Origin: Dryas octopetala
Taxonomy: Eukaryota; Streptophyta; Magnoliopsida; Rosales; Rosaceae
Length of the DNA: 64,000 bases
Reading direction: 5' to 3'
NCBI GenBank assembly: GCA_963921425.1
Contig: OY992833.1
Span: forward strand, 9,713,738-9,777,737
Shown here piece by piece: positions 10,830 to 22,396 of this stretch. Position 1 is the stretch's first letter. Each line of letters opens with the position of its first letter. The translations under genes and the position numbers were made by a program. The notes beneath the pieces are model-generated. The model had not been told where the DNA came from. It made no database searches and saw only the letters and a program-made list of their open reading frames with translations.

Positions 10830-13800
10830 ATGTTTCCCATTAGGTCGGTCTTGCGTGGGAAGCCAAGGCGGTCGTCGGTGGTTGTATTGCATTCTTCATT
10901 TTATAGCTCTTTATCATCTGCAGCTGCAATTCAAGCTGAGAGAACTATCAGAGAAGGTCCTCGATATGACTGGACCCGTGACGAGATCAAGCAAGTCTAT
11001 GCCTCTCCTGTTCTCGATCTCCTTTTCCATGGAGTCAGTGCCCCCCTCTTTCTCTCTTTTTTCTTACTTTTTCTTTCATTTGGATAACTCTTGCTATGCA
11101 CTGTTTGGTTGCCCGGAAAATGATGCTCATGATGATGTTCCATTGCTTTTTCTTTTACGTTTTGTTGCTTAGAAAACTGAAAGTCATCAACAAATTTGAA
11201 AGAAAAGTAAAAAAAACATAAATAAATAAATTTCAAGTTGTACACTTTTTGCAGTGTTATATGACTAGTTCAGCTCAACTTAGACTTGCATTTGTATAAA
11301 CAGGGTCTAACCGAGCTGATTAGACCAAACGGTATAAGTTTCTTGGTGGCCAAATTGGGTCACATACTATTTCTGGTATAGTGGAATTTATTGTTTGATT
11401 GGATAATGCTTTTTTTTTTTTTGTCTTGTATGCATTTTTCATTTTCATAATGCGGAGTTAGTTTATGGGTACATAATTATTTGCTCTCTTGTGAAATTTT
11501 TTTGTTTTAAATCATAGGTTTTGCTTACTCTAATTTTCAACGAATTTGGTAATGCCTTTAGCCTGTGTTTCAATTAGCCTTTGTGAGCATGTCAAGTTTT
11601 CAGTCACCATAACCTTTGCTCTAGTTTACTTTGAAACTCTTGTCCTTGATATGCTTGCAATATTACTGTTAAATCTGAGAAGTTCCTCTCCTTCGTATGG
11701 AAGCAGTGTTACACTGTTCAACGTGTGGAGTGGTTTTAAATTATATTTATATTGTAAGCAATTCTTTTTTTTATTTCTTCAGATTCTGTCTTGTTTTCTT
11801 TTTTTCTTTCATTATATCACCAATGCTTTTTCAGGCTCAGGTTCACAGACAAGCTCATAACTTTAGGGAAGTGCAGCAGTGTACTCTCCTCTCTATCAAG
11901 ACTGGTGGGTGTAGTGAGGATTGTTCATATTGTCCTCAATCCTCCAGGTATGACACAGGACTAAAGGCACAGAAGCTTATGACAAAAGAGGATGTTTTAC
12001 AGGCAGCAAAAAAGGTCAATTTCTTTATCTTGTAACCTTGCAATGCATTAAAGAGCTAAGATTATTATTAAGTATCCATAAGAAATTACAACTCTTTTCA
12101 TGCTTGAATGGGAATGCATGTTCTAAATGCATTACTAGAAGATTGCAAGATTGCATTTGTTTAACCTACAATAACTAGCCTTAATGTTTCTTTGTTAAAT
12201 ATAGGCAAGTGCTCAAGGGTCCTAGATTTTGTGTTATGTACATTGGTTCTTTATGTGCAATAAAACTAAATTTTCATTGTGAGTTCTAGAGTGTTGTTAA
12301 TAACATAGCCCTTGATAACTAACAGCCTACCCTCGGAAGCCAAGAGAGTGAGCCAAAAGATGGATTGGCTCCTCCTCCCTCATCAAGTGAGAGAGCATTT
12401 TCATAAGAGAATCTTGGTGTAACTCGTATTACGAGAGATATTTTAGACATTCAAGTTCAGTTCTGCATTTGGGTTGCAATCAACAAGAGAGTTTTGTTTA
12501 CCCTCTCTGGTTGGATCTAAATGGTTTCAATAACCCATTCTAGTGATGATTCTCTCTTTGTTATGCCACTGCAAATTTTTTTCTTATTGTTGAATCATGA
12601 ATCTCTTGGTCTTTCTTTTAAATATATTTTTGTATTCATAGATGATTGATTATTTCACATGATTAACTGATCTTTGCATCACAGAGATTATGTCCCTACA
12701 ACTATAATGCTTGTTATATGAGAGGTTTTCTGCTTGGAACTTGTATGTCTCTTTGAAATAATCAACTATGCTGCATGCACCAGAGCATGTTCATAATACC
12801 TTTGATGACCACTTCACACACCACCCTTGTTATCGTGTGGTTTACTATAAATTTGAACTCTTGATAGTGGATTTTCTCGCTTTTTAATTTATTGGTCTAA
12901 ATATAAATCACGATGATACCTCTCATGTAATTTCAATTGCTTGACTTCTGCTGTATGAGGACTATGTTGTTAGCAGCAAACATTTTATAGAGAGAAACAA
13001 GATTGGGCCTTACTGATTTTATATCGTAAAATTGGCTCAAGTTGTCCAAGCTCTTATTTAATTTACATCTGTGAAAATTAATTGAACAGCACTATCTATG
13101 ATTCCTGCAAATGAATCAATTACATTCACACTTTGAAGTCAATAATGTCCTAATCTTTTGAACATATTTCATTATTTGGCAGGCAAAAGAGGCTGGTAGC
13201 ACACGTTTTTGCATGGGTGCTGCATGGAGGGATACAGTAGGAAGAAAGACAAACTTTAATCAGATCCTTGAATATGTAACAGTTATAAGGTAATAAGGAG
13301 AGGCTTTTTATTCAATACAGAACATGAATTTCATTAAACGCACAAGACTTTGGATCATTTTTTTTTTTCTGTATTAGATCTCAAGGTCATTAGATTATAA
13401 TTAATCTATTGATTAGTCAAAGTAATCAAGAAGCCAAGAAAGAGACATAGGTTTGTTCATCTCTCTTCTACCTAAACTTGGATGAAATGAGTGCATTTCT
13501 TACTTTGTAGTTGTCAAATGAAACAGCTGGAAGGTCAAATGCATTGCAGTCCTTACGGCAATGTGATATAAGCTCCATAATTGTATATCACGGTCCAGGA
13601 CTGCATCTACATATTTCAGAAGAGGGAAATAAAGTGCATTACATTGAGTTGAAAGTCATGTGAGAGTAATAATATGATATAAGTGTAGGATGGTTATGTG
13701 GAGATAACTTCTATTATTTTAATTTTTCTGGTGGTTTGGTGCCAAGGGGGCCCCATCTGAGTATTGCTGATCAGACTATCTTACATTATTATCTGACTGT

Positions 13801-15648
13801 GACATATTTTTGTTTCATACAATGGTTAACTTATGTTGATGTCTCACGTTCTAGGGGTATGGGAATGGAGGTATGCTGCACCTTAGGCATGCTAGAAAAG
13901 CAACAAGCTTTAAAACTCAAAGAAGCAGGCCTGACAGCTTATAATCACAATCTTGACACCTCAAGGGAATACTACTCGAACATCATCACCACGAGGACCT
14001 ATGATGAGCGCTTGGAAACCATTAAGTTTGTCCGGGATGCGGGAATTAATGTCTGTTCAGGTAATCTGATTTTACTTTTGAATATGATCATGTGCATCTG
14101 TTGTAGCAAGTCAATAGTAATCTAGCCTGATTCATGTGGTAGATTCTTTCTTCTTCTCTAATAGTGTAAAAACACATTTTTAATGAGTAAACTGGGAGAC
14201 ATTCATGCTGGTTTATTCTTGTTGAGTTGGAGCAGAATGACCAGTAGGTTAACAAAAGTGGAAAGAATTAGTCTATACTCTATCGTCATATATGGTTACA
14301 TACTACATACTTATGCATGCTATGCTCCCAGAAGTGTTGTTTATCCTTAATATCTTAAATTATTTGTTAATTAGTTGCTAATGAACAATCCAAATAGTGG
14401 AATCAGATGCTTGGATTGTTTCCCTTACATGCTGCAGATTAGTTTTTGTGTGGCCGTCAAAAGTGTTCTCGAGCCAATTTTATGTTTCTATATGTTAAAT
14501 GTTTAACATCGTCGTTTACAAATATATCCTATAAACGAGCATACAAATTATAGATGACTTATTATTATTATTTTTTAATAGGAGGAATAATAGGGCTTGG
14601 AGAAGCAGAGGAGGATCGAGTTGGTTTGTTGCATACATTAGCAACACTCCCAACTCACCCAGAAAGCGTTCCCATTAATGCGCTGGTTTCAGTGAAAGGC
14701 ACACCTCTTCAAGATCAAAAGGTTAGTCTACATTTGTTCAACTCTAAACTTTGAAAGCATAGGTTGTAAAAATAATTGCACTTGCTATAATATGGAGCTC
14801 TGTTGAGTAGAGTTGAGATGTTATATAGTAGAATAGCTACTTTTTTTTTGTTTTTTCCCGTCCAGTTGAGATATTGAAATCATAATTAACTAGGCAATCA
14901 AAAGAGGCAAGACTAAGAGACAGAAATCGGAAAAGTGGCCTTCGAAAACTACAGCCTATATAGCGAACACTATAAGGATAATTAGTTTGGAGATAGCTGT
15001 TCAAAAAGAACAAAAAAAGAAAAAAATCAATGGAATTGTGCAAGTATCCCTCTGACCAAAAGAAGAAGAAAGTCAATATGAAGTTTTAAATTGTACTTCA
15101 CTCTGTTATGGATTTTATTGATATTGAGCAGTACTTGACATTATTGATAAAAAGTGTTAGGTTCACATTAGATCATCACTTTAACAATGGCAATTATGTC
15201 CCTTGATGCTTCAAAAATTTCACTTTATTCCAAACTTCTAGAGCCACCAATCATTATGAAAATTGCATTCACAAAATTCTATCGATGTTCCAAGACTTCT
15301 GCAGCTTAACAAAATTCATGTTGCTACATCTTTGTTCAGCCAGTTGAAATATGGGAGATGATACGAATGATTGGTACTGCACGTATTGTCATGCCAAAAG
15401 CAATGGTCAGATTATCAGCTGGCAGAGTTCGGTTCTCAATGGCTGAGCAGGCGTTGTGCTTTCTTGCCGGGGCAAATTCAATATTCACCGGTGAGAAGCT
15501 GTTGACTACTCCTAACAATGATTTTGATGCTGATCAACTCATGTTCAAGGTGCTTGGTCTGACTCCAAAACCTCCCAGCTTGCAAGATGAACCAGCAAAG
15601 GCATATGAGGCTGAGGCTTGTGAGGATGCTGTTTCCGTTTCAGGCTGA
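10830..15648 (+). CDS. BIO2: Biotin synthase, mitochondrial
   Basis: Six exons: 10830-11033, 11835-12014, 13183-13289, 13855-14060, 14582-14721 and 15340-15648. Together they encode 381 residues with frame kept at every GT-AG junction. The product inserts sulfur into dethiobiotin to make biotin, the last step of the pathway, using S-adenosylmethionine radical chemistry in mitochondria. The radical-SAM 4Fe-4S motif CSEDCSYC is in exon 2. FCMGAAWRD (exon 3), VCCTLGM and NHNLDTS (exon 4), [12 protein letters not shown] (exon 4/5 junction) and VRLSAGR (exon 6) match the plant family, including the 2Fe-2S ligands. The first about 40 residues ([16 protein letters not shown]...) are rich in Arg and Ser and lack acids, as in a mitochondrial presequence. 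The start at 10830 was chosen because upstream in-frame codons translate the CT repeat. Length matches Arabidopsis BIO2 closely; the gene looks intact. Confidence 0.96.
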
Positions 15649-16027
15649 AATTGCTATACAAAGTGAATGTTGGTCTGTAATTTCCTACCTTTTTTAGCTT
15701 TAATTTTAGCTCTTTTGAGCTGCAAGAAGGGCGCTCAAACAAATTCAGTTAAAAAATAATAATAATAAAAATTAATCCTGTGGATGTATGAGATGGTAAC
15801 TCTATACTCTACAAGCCACATCAGAGAACTCCATGACGTAATCAAACACTGGTTCATACCTGCAGTTCGCAGTCTCTTTTAGAATTGTGATACCCTGATA
15901 CCCATTAAGACTTCATGGAGTAAAGTAAAAATGAATAAATAAAAGCAACCATTGAGATCAGAATCAAATGGATACAATATACTTGTAGCTCTGATAAGTT
16001 CTTGTATAAGTTAGTATTGACTTAGAT
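15649..16027. other. BIO2 3' flank
   Basis: No coding frame of note. It should contain the 3' untranslated region and poly(A) site; AATAATAATAAAAATTAA at about 15757 is a plausible poly(A) signal zone. Confidence 0.4.
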
Positions 16028-16221
16028 TAGTAAATAAGCATGAATGCGGGCGTTGACATAGTGTAGACACATCATCAATTGGCTGTAGCACATCAAATAA
16101 GCATGAATGCGGGCGTCAACATTGTGTAGACATATCATCAATTGCCTGTAGTACATCTCAATTTCGTGTGTTGACACTGTGTCCACACTACGTCGAAGCT
16201 CATATTCATGCTTATTTACTA
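16028..16221. mobile_element. 194-bp MITE with internal duplication
   Basis: The ends are TAGTAAATAAGCATGAAT and its reverse complement; the imperfect inverted match extends to about 55 bases. The left arm phrase AAATAAGCATGAATGCGGGC occurs again about 65 bases later, so the left arm is tandemly duplicated. There is no coding capacity. Confidence 0.75.
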
Positions 16222-17038
16222 TTCATCTGCATTAGAGCCTATCCTTAAGATTAGCTGAGTGCATCAGTCCAATCCAATGTTTGTTCCAACCGTCTTCTAG
16301 GCAGATTGCCACTAGTAACAGTCATTTCTACATTATAACGCAGGTAGATGTGACTCCATAAACTTGACTTTTATATTTTATGTTGGTTTAATTAGTTTTG
16401 GACATGTTTGTGTACAAAAATACTTAAGGTTTATCTATAAGTATTATTTTTATGAAGTTTCAAATAACTACTATTACACAATGACAATTATTGTCATTGT
16501 TAGACAGTAGCAATTGACGAGCACTTAAACACAGCCGAGCTTGGTGGGTTTCGTGTTGCGAGTGTTTCATTAAAGTGGGTTGGGCTGGAAGCGCAATGTA
16601 GCGCGTGGACTGGATTATCAACCTTATTTTCAACCGAACTGTAAAAAAAAAAAAAAAAACATTGATATCATATATTTTAGGCTTTATTGTAGAAATACCA
16701 TCCAAATTATGAGGCCCGAGTGCAAACACCATCCAAATTAAAAAAAATTCCGATTTGTCATCCAATCTTTTCAAAATGGAGCTAATGTGGCACTACTATT
16801 TAATTTTCTGTTAAATCGAAATTTTTTTCTCAAACTTCCAATTTTATTCATTAGTAAAATTTTAAAGAATCTTAAATAACTTTTTTATGTAAATCTAATT
16901 AAAAAGAAAACTTAAAAATACCAAAAATAAAAAATACAAACAAGTACCCAACCATCGGCCCTCCCCTCCCTTCCATTCCTCTCCCTCTCCCTCTCCCTCT
17001 CCCTCTCTCCCTCTTTCCTTCCCTCTCTTATTCTTTTT

Positions 17039-17205
17039 GCACCAACTGTAAGCCCATTCTCGCTCCCAATCCTACTCGCGGATCGGGTCATCAAATCCTC
17101 CCAAGAGTCAGAGTCTTCAAAGCAGGACTGTGTCGACCTCGCCAAGCAAGACAAAGACCTCGTCAGCCTCAAAGTTAGCCACTCTAATCTGGGCAGAGTT
17201 AATGG
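17039..17205 (+). pseudogene. Captured host gene fragment resembling ARO-type armadillo protein N-terminus
   Basis: One frame reads FSLPILLADRVIKSS, then QESESSKQDCVDLAKQ, then DKDLVSLKVSHSNLG. The LADxVIK...SFKQ(E/D)C(x)DL pattern resembles the N-terminal helical region (DUF7032-like) of plant ARMADILLO REPEAT ONLY proteins. It sits inside a MULE bounded by a 9-bp target duplication, as in Pack-MULEs. Only about 50 residues are recognisable and no start or full domain is present. The match is from memory of the family and is tentative. Confidence 0.45.
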
Positions 17206-17563
17206 GAAAAATGGGAGAGGGAAAGAGAGATAGGGAAGGAGTGGGGGAGAGCTAAAGAGAGAGAGGGGGGAAAGGCCAACGTCTGGGTGGATAGAGTGGG
17301 GTGGTTGGGGCGACGGTTGGGTGGGTGGGGGCATCTGGTATTTTCTTAAATTTTAATGTCTTTTTTCCAAAAAAAATTATTTTCTTATTTTATTAAACAT
17401 TACATTTTATATATTTATTAAATATTCTATGATATGAATCGACGAAAATGCCCCTAATTTTAACGGGTGAATGGATGGAATGTAACGACAGATGGTACAT
17501 TGTCACGTGAAAGTAAATGAGAAAAGTTTTTAGTTTGGATGGTGTTTGCGTACAGGCCTCAAA

Positions 17564-17937
17564 GAGGTTATTTACACTTACATCCCATGATGTTTATCGT
17601 CTTTTCACATACACCCCCTGAAGTTTCAAAAATTATACATACACCCCCTAAGGTTTCAAAACTGTTGCATATAACCCTCTACAATGAGACGAAAAATGAT
17701 GAGAAAATATGCAAAAAGGTATACTAAGGGGTGGAATGGCCTAATAAGATTACTCAAGGTGTAAGGTCCAACCTCAATACGAATATATCTCTTCTTTGTT
17801 TACTTATTGTTTTCTCTTGCAGGGGATTATATGCAATAGTTTTGAAACCTCAGAGGGTGTATGTGTAATTTTTGAAACCCCAGGGGAGTGTATATGAAAA
17901 GACGATAAATCTAAGGGAGTGTAAGTGTAAATAGCTC
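17564..17937. mobile_element. 374-bp long-TIR MITE nested in the Pack-MULE right arm
   Basis: The left end is GAGGTTATTTACACTTAC and the right end is the complement of GAGCTATTTACACTTAC; the inverted match runs for over 100 bases with few differences. Flanks are ggcctcaaa (17555-17563) and ggcctcata (17938-17946), a 9-bp duplication with one mismatch, which places it with Mutator-like MITEs. Within the TIR the phrase ACACCCCCT recurs at 30-bp spacing. Confidence 0.8.
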
Positions 17938-18280
17938 GGCCTCATAATCTGGATGGTATTTTTGTAACTCGGCCTCAAAACTGTTGCACATAACCCTCTA
18001 TAGTGAGACGAAAAATGATGAGAAAGTATGCAAAAAAGGTATACTAAGAGGTGGAATGACCTAATAAGATTACTCAAGGTGTAATGTCTAACCTCAATAC
18101 GAATATATCTTATTTGTTTATTTATTGTTTTCTCTTGTAGGGGGTTATATGCAATAGTTTTGAAACCTCAAAAGATGTATGTGTAATTTTTGAAACCCTA
18201 AGGGGTGTATATGAAAAAACGATAACTCTAAAAGGGTGTAAATGTAAATAACTCGGCCTCGTAGTCTGGATGATATTTTT
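17657..18280. repeat. Tandem duplication (about 319 bp) covering MITE body and host TIR
   Basis: 17657-17975 and 17976-about 18280 are parallel copies: both run from CAAAACTGTTGCA through the MITE right arm, then ctcggcctc and tctggatg to TTTTTGTA. The second copy therefore lacks the MITE left end. Unequal exchange or slippage after the nested insertion explains it. Confidence 0.8.
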
Positions 18281-18429
18281 GTAAAAAAAGCCTATATTTT
18301 ACCAACTAGTAGCTAGTCTAGGGTATTTCTCTCCCAAGTCCCAACAAAAAAAAAGTGCTGCTAATTTGCACACTTACTTTTTTTTTTTTTTTGTACACCT
18401 TTTTCTCTATTTCTCTGCTAACACACCCC

Positions 18430-18654
18430 CTACCCTGTTCTAAAATTTGGAATTTCTTTTTGCACACTCCTTTCATAATCAAAATATCCCTCTTCTAAAA
18501 CACACTCACCCCACTCTCTCTCTCTTTCCTTCTCTCTCCTCCCTCCCTTTCTCTCTCTAGCTTTTCCCTCTCTCTTTTTCTCTTCCCTCTCACTTTCTCT
18601 CTCACTCACCCAGCACCCTGGCTGTACGAAAAAAGAGGCCGGCAAGGTCGCCAA
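18430..18654. other. CT-rich left interior of the broken TIR element
   Basis: Mostly CTCTCTC and TCCCTC. The minus-strand frame here (poly-Glu/Arg) is a by-product of base composition and not a gene. Confidence 0.6.
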
Positions 18655-21600
18655 TGTAACACCCTGAATTTTTCAATAATATCGTGTCTTGACACATGTT
18701 TTCAAATTTCTTTTGTACTTAGAAACTTAGGTTTCTTAAAGGAAATGAAGTTTCCTTTATCTTTTGGATAACTAACTTGTACCATTAGAGGTTTGAAGTT
18801 GAGCTCTAGTACCTTTGAGTGTGATTTTAATAATTATCAAGTTAGAATTAATTTTTGAGAATTAAATTTATTGGAGTTGAATTTTTCATAATTTTTCTGG
18901 AGAATAATTCATTGTCTTGAGGTTACAGAAAATTAGGATTAATCACTACGAGTCCATAGGAATTTTTGGGGAATTACTTGGAGTCCCGATCTATTTTGGT
19001 GAATTTACGAAGTTTGGAAAATAGGAAAAAAGAAATTAAAAGAGATGATGACTGGCTGACAGCACGCCACGTGGCGCGTTGCGACTGGCCCAGCGCAGTT
19101 GACTGAGCGGTGACGCGACACCACACAAGCGTTGGCAGCCGAGCTCACGAGGAGCCGCGTAAGTGCATCACACCGGATCCGATCCCGTGTTTTAATCTCA
19201 GCCGCTGGAGATCATTAAAGTGAGTTGATCTCAACCGTTGGTTCCTTAAAAACCAGTCACTGTTCATCAGGGTCAAGGACGACCTGCATGTTTCTATACG
19301 GATCCACTCGGATCCGTTTCCTCTCTATAAACGAGTCAACCGGCCAGGTTTTCTCAACTCAATTTGTGGTTTAGCCTTCTTTTGTGCATTTTCAGTGCAA
19401 TTTGTCCCACATTGGAGATTTAGAACTTCTTTCAACCCTCTAGTGCCTATAAATAGAGACCTTTGTTCTTCATTTTCACTTGCACCACCAAGTGAAGTTA
19501 GAATTACTCACTTCTTGGTTTTTTGGGAGTCTCTCTAAGAAAAGATATACCAAAGGGGAAGAAAATTCTCATAGCCTAATAGTTTTAGGAGTGCAAGAAT
19601 GAGTCCCTAGGAGTGAAATCTAGTTTTGGAGGTCTACAACCGGGTAAGTATTTTAATATTTATGTTTTATTTATTATTTTTAGGCTTTAATTTTAGGATG
19701 CATGCTTTGATTAATTAAATAGGATTTATTTATTAATTAAGCATGCCTAGCTTTATTTTTAGAGATTTAATTGTTTAATTAAAGGTAATTAGCATGCCAA
19801 GAGTAGCAAGTTTCTATTGCAGAGATTCATGTGAGTCAAGCCGCACTCCCAGTCGCCAAGCCGAGCCGCTCCTCATTTGCTTCTCTATTTCTTTTTCTTC
19901 TACCCATGTGAGCTAGCAAGCTAGCCAAGCCGGCCCGTCCTTTTCTTTGCAGCAGCCTCTCTCCACGCGCCACGTGTCCAGCAACACAGGTTGGTTCCAG
20001 CCATGCTTTCTGTGCCTTCATCTCTCTCCTCTTGCCTCTAATTTCACAACACCTACCCCCTTTGTTGCCTTATTTTGCTAAAGGCCACCTCTATTTAATG
20101 AAGCTTCAGTTTGCTCTATTTTTCATTCTCTGTTTTTTTTTTCTTAGTTAGCTACATATTGGTAGGTTAGTTAGAGAATCTCCAACCTGGGATTTATGAG
20201 AGTTTTTAGTATCTTTTATATCTTTTATTTAATTTAATGTAGCACATTTTTATCTTATGCTTTTATTTAATTTAGGGCAAATTACACAAAAATACCTCAA
20301 CTAACCACCCTATATCACTTGAGTACCTCAATTAAAAAAAGTTGCTCGTAGGTACCTCAATTACTGATTTTGCACTCTCAAGTACCTCCGTCAACTTTTC
20401 CGTCAGGCCTGCCGTTAATTGCCAAAGTGGCACACTAGAAACATGCCACGTGGACAAAAAAAATTTTAAAAATAAAAAATGTTTTAAAAAATAAACTAAT
20501 TATTTAAAAAAACAAAAAAAAAAAGGAGTTGCAGGAGCCTCCCTCCGCCTCCCACCTCTCCCTCCGAGACCCACCCAACCCAGCCATCCCCCCCTCCGAC
20601 CCCAGCTACCATGCCGCCGATCCACCCACCACACCGAGATAAAAGATTGGCTCATACGAATTTTATGTTCAGACTTTGAATTTATAATGTTTGAACAATC
20701 ATCTTCTAATTTTGTTCTTTTTCCATGCTGATTTCTTAAGAGAGAGAGGGGCGAGGAGAGAGAGAGAGTGAGGCAGAGAGAGGAGAGAGGGGGTGAGTGG
20801 TTGAGTGGGTCGGCGGTGTGGTGGGTGGATCGGCGGCATGGTAGCTGGGGTCGGAGGGGGGGATGGCTGGGTTGGGTGGGTCTCGGAGGGAGAGGTGGGA
20901 GGCGGAGGGAGGCTCCTGCAACTCCATTTTTTTTTTTGTTTTTTGTTTTAGTTTTTAATTTTTTTTAGTTTTTTTAAATAATTAGTTTATTTTTTAAAAC
21001 ATTTTTTATTTTTAAAATTTTTTTTGTCCACGTGGCATGTTTCTAGTGTGCCACGTAGGCAATTAACGGCAGGCCTGACGGAAAAGTTGACGGAGGTACC
21101 TGGGAGTGCAAAATCAGTAATTGAGGTACCTACGAGCAACTTTTTTTAATTGGGGTACTCAAGTGATATAGGGTGGTTAGTTGAGGTACTTTTGTGTAAT
21201 TTGCCCTTTAATTTATGTCCTTAGTTATTTTATTCTTTTGCTCTTTTTAGTTTAGTAATTCCTTATTTTATTTCTTTCATTTTATTTCATGGGGATGAAA
21301 CTCACCATAGTGAGTTTCTAACCTCCTCATCAAGATTAAGGAGGAAACACTACCATGAGATGACCTATTAGTTATTTATTTAACATTTTCCCTCTATGTG
21401 CTTAACTTAGATTTAATAAATATTATTTGTCATTAAAGTGAAAAAATGGTTTCTTTCACCCATTATGCCATGTATATTGAGTAGTTAGAGCATACTCCTA
21501 CAATATGCTATTTTATAGTTTTTATAAGCAACCCCCTTTGATTCCTTGTAGTTTGTCTTAGGTTTGGTTTCACATTGAATGCTTAGAAGTTGTACATCCC

Positions 21601-22023
21601 TAAGCTAGACAATAATATACCTAAAGATGTAATTTTTGTGCTTAAAATTTTAAAATATTTGGAGAGAGCATCTAGTTGATTCTTTGGTGCTCTCATTTGG
21701 GAAATTGTTAGATAAATGCTCTAGGTTGTCACATAGTGGTGTGAATCCAAGACCTTGGTTTTTACCATTATCTAAATTCTTACACCTTTCTCTTTTGTAT
21801 TTATTTTTGCACTTTAGTTCGTGCATTTATTTTCTTTTTTATTGTAGCTTTCATCAAATAATCACCAACCAATTTTAAGCTAGGTTAGAGATAAATTAAC
21901 TAAAAATTCTAAATTAGTGTGTCTCTTTTGCAACATTCCTAGGGGTGCGACCTCGATAATTATATGACCCTTACTACAAGGCTCGTATACTTGCGAGTAA
22001 AAAATAAACAAATAAAATTTACA
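18655..22023 (+). mobile_element. Fossil LTR (probably solo), with a MULE inserted in it
   Basis: It begins TGTAACACCCTGAATTTTTC and carries an LTR-type TATA box (CCTATAAATAGAGACC, about 19447). It ends with a gypsy-like 3' part (ggtgcgacctcg, then cttgcgagtaaa) near TTTACA at about 22023. No gag or pol is attached. The first about 700 bases match the LTR piece at 53465. Without the nested MULE (932 bp plus its duplication) it is about 2.4 kb. The target duplication is not clear (gccaa against acaaa). It looks old and broken; age is not measurable without a partner LTR. Confidence 0.55.
20275..21206. mobile_element. 932-bp long-TIR MULE with perfect 9-bp target duplication
   Basis: It opens with GGGCAAATTACACAAAAATA and closes with its reverse complement; TIRs match over about 200 bases. 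TTTAATTTA flanks both sides (20266-20274 and 21207-21215). The motif TACCTC occurs in the left TIR at 20293, 20324, 20353 and 20383. The interior is a CT/GA-rich inverted pair (cctccctccgcctcccacctc against its complement), so the whole element can fold back. No coding capacity; the high arm similarity suggests fairly recent insertion. Confidence 0.93.
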
Positions 22024-22396
22024 ACAAAGGGTGCAGGGGAAGGGAAGGAGGGGTGGGTCGGGCTGGCTGGGTTGGTTGGTCTGGGAGGGTGTAGGGGAAG
22101 GGGAAGAAGGGGGAGGAAGGGGGAGGAAGGAGAAGGGGTGGGTCGGGCTGGCTAAGTTGGTGGGTCTTGGAGGGTGCAGGGGAAGGGGAAGGGGAAAGGG
22201 AAGGGGAAGGAGGGGTAGGAATGAGGAGGGGTGGGTCGGGCTGAGTTGGTGGGTTGGGAGGGCGCAGGGAAATGGGAAGGAGGGGGAGGAAGAGGGAGGA
22301 AGGAGGAGGGGGGTGTGTTTGCAGAGAAAGACATAAAGGGAGAGAGGAAATGAGAGAGAGAGGGGGTGTATGTGTCCTTTCACTTTGGTTATTATT

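Larger units (their letters stand above)
16680..18292. mobile_element. Pack-MULE-like TIR element with perfect 9-bp target duplication
   Basis: The element opens with GGCTTTATTGTAGAAATACC and closes with the reverse complement of GGCTTTTTTTACAAAAATAT. It is flanked by TATATTTTA at 16671-16679 and again at 18293-18301, an exact 9-bp duplication typical of Mutator-like insertion. The arms share at least about 42 bases (with ATCCA and GAGGCC). A second inner stretch of the right arm (about 17515-17560, GGATGGTGTTTGC) was separated from the outer end by a nested insertion. The interior is CT-rich and contains a gene-like fragment at 17039-17205. There is no transposase, so the element is non-autonomous. 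Confidence 0.85.

Noticed and set aside
10698-10892. Poly-Arg/Glu minus-strand frame over the BIO2 leader
   Set aside because: It is the reverse translation of the CT microsatellite and BIO2 exon 1.
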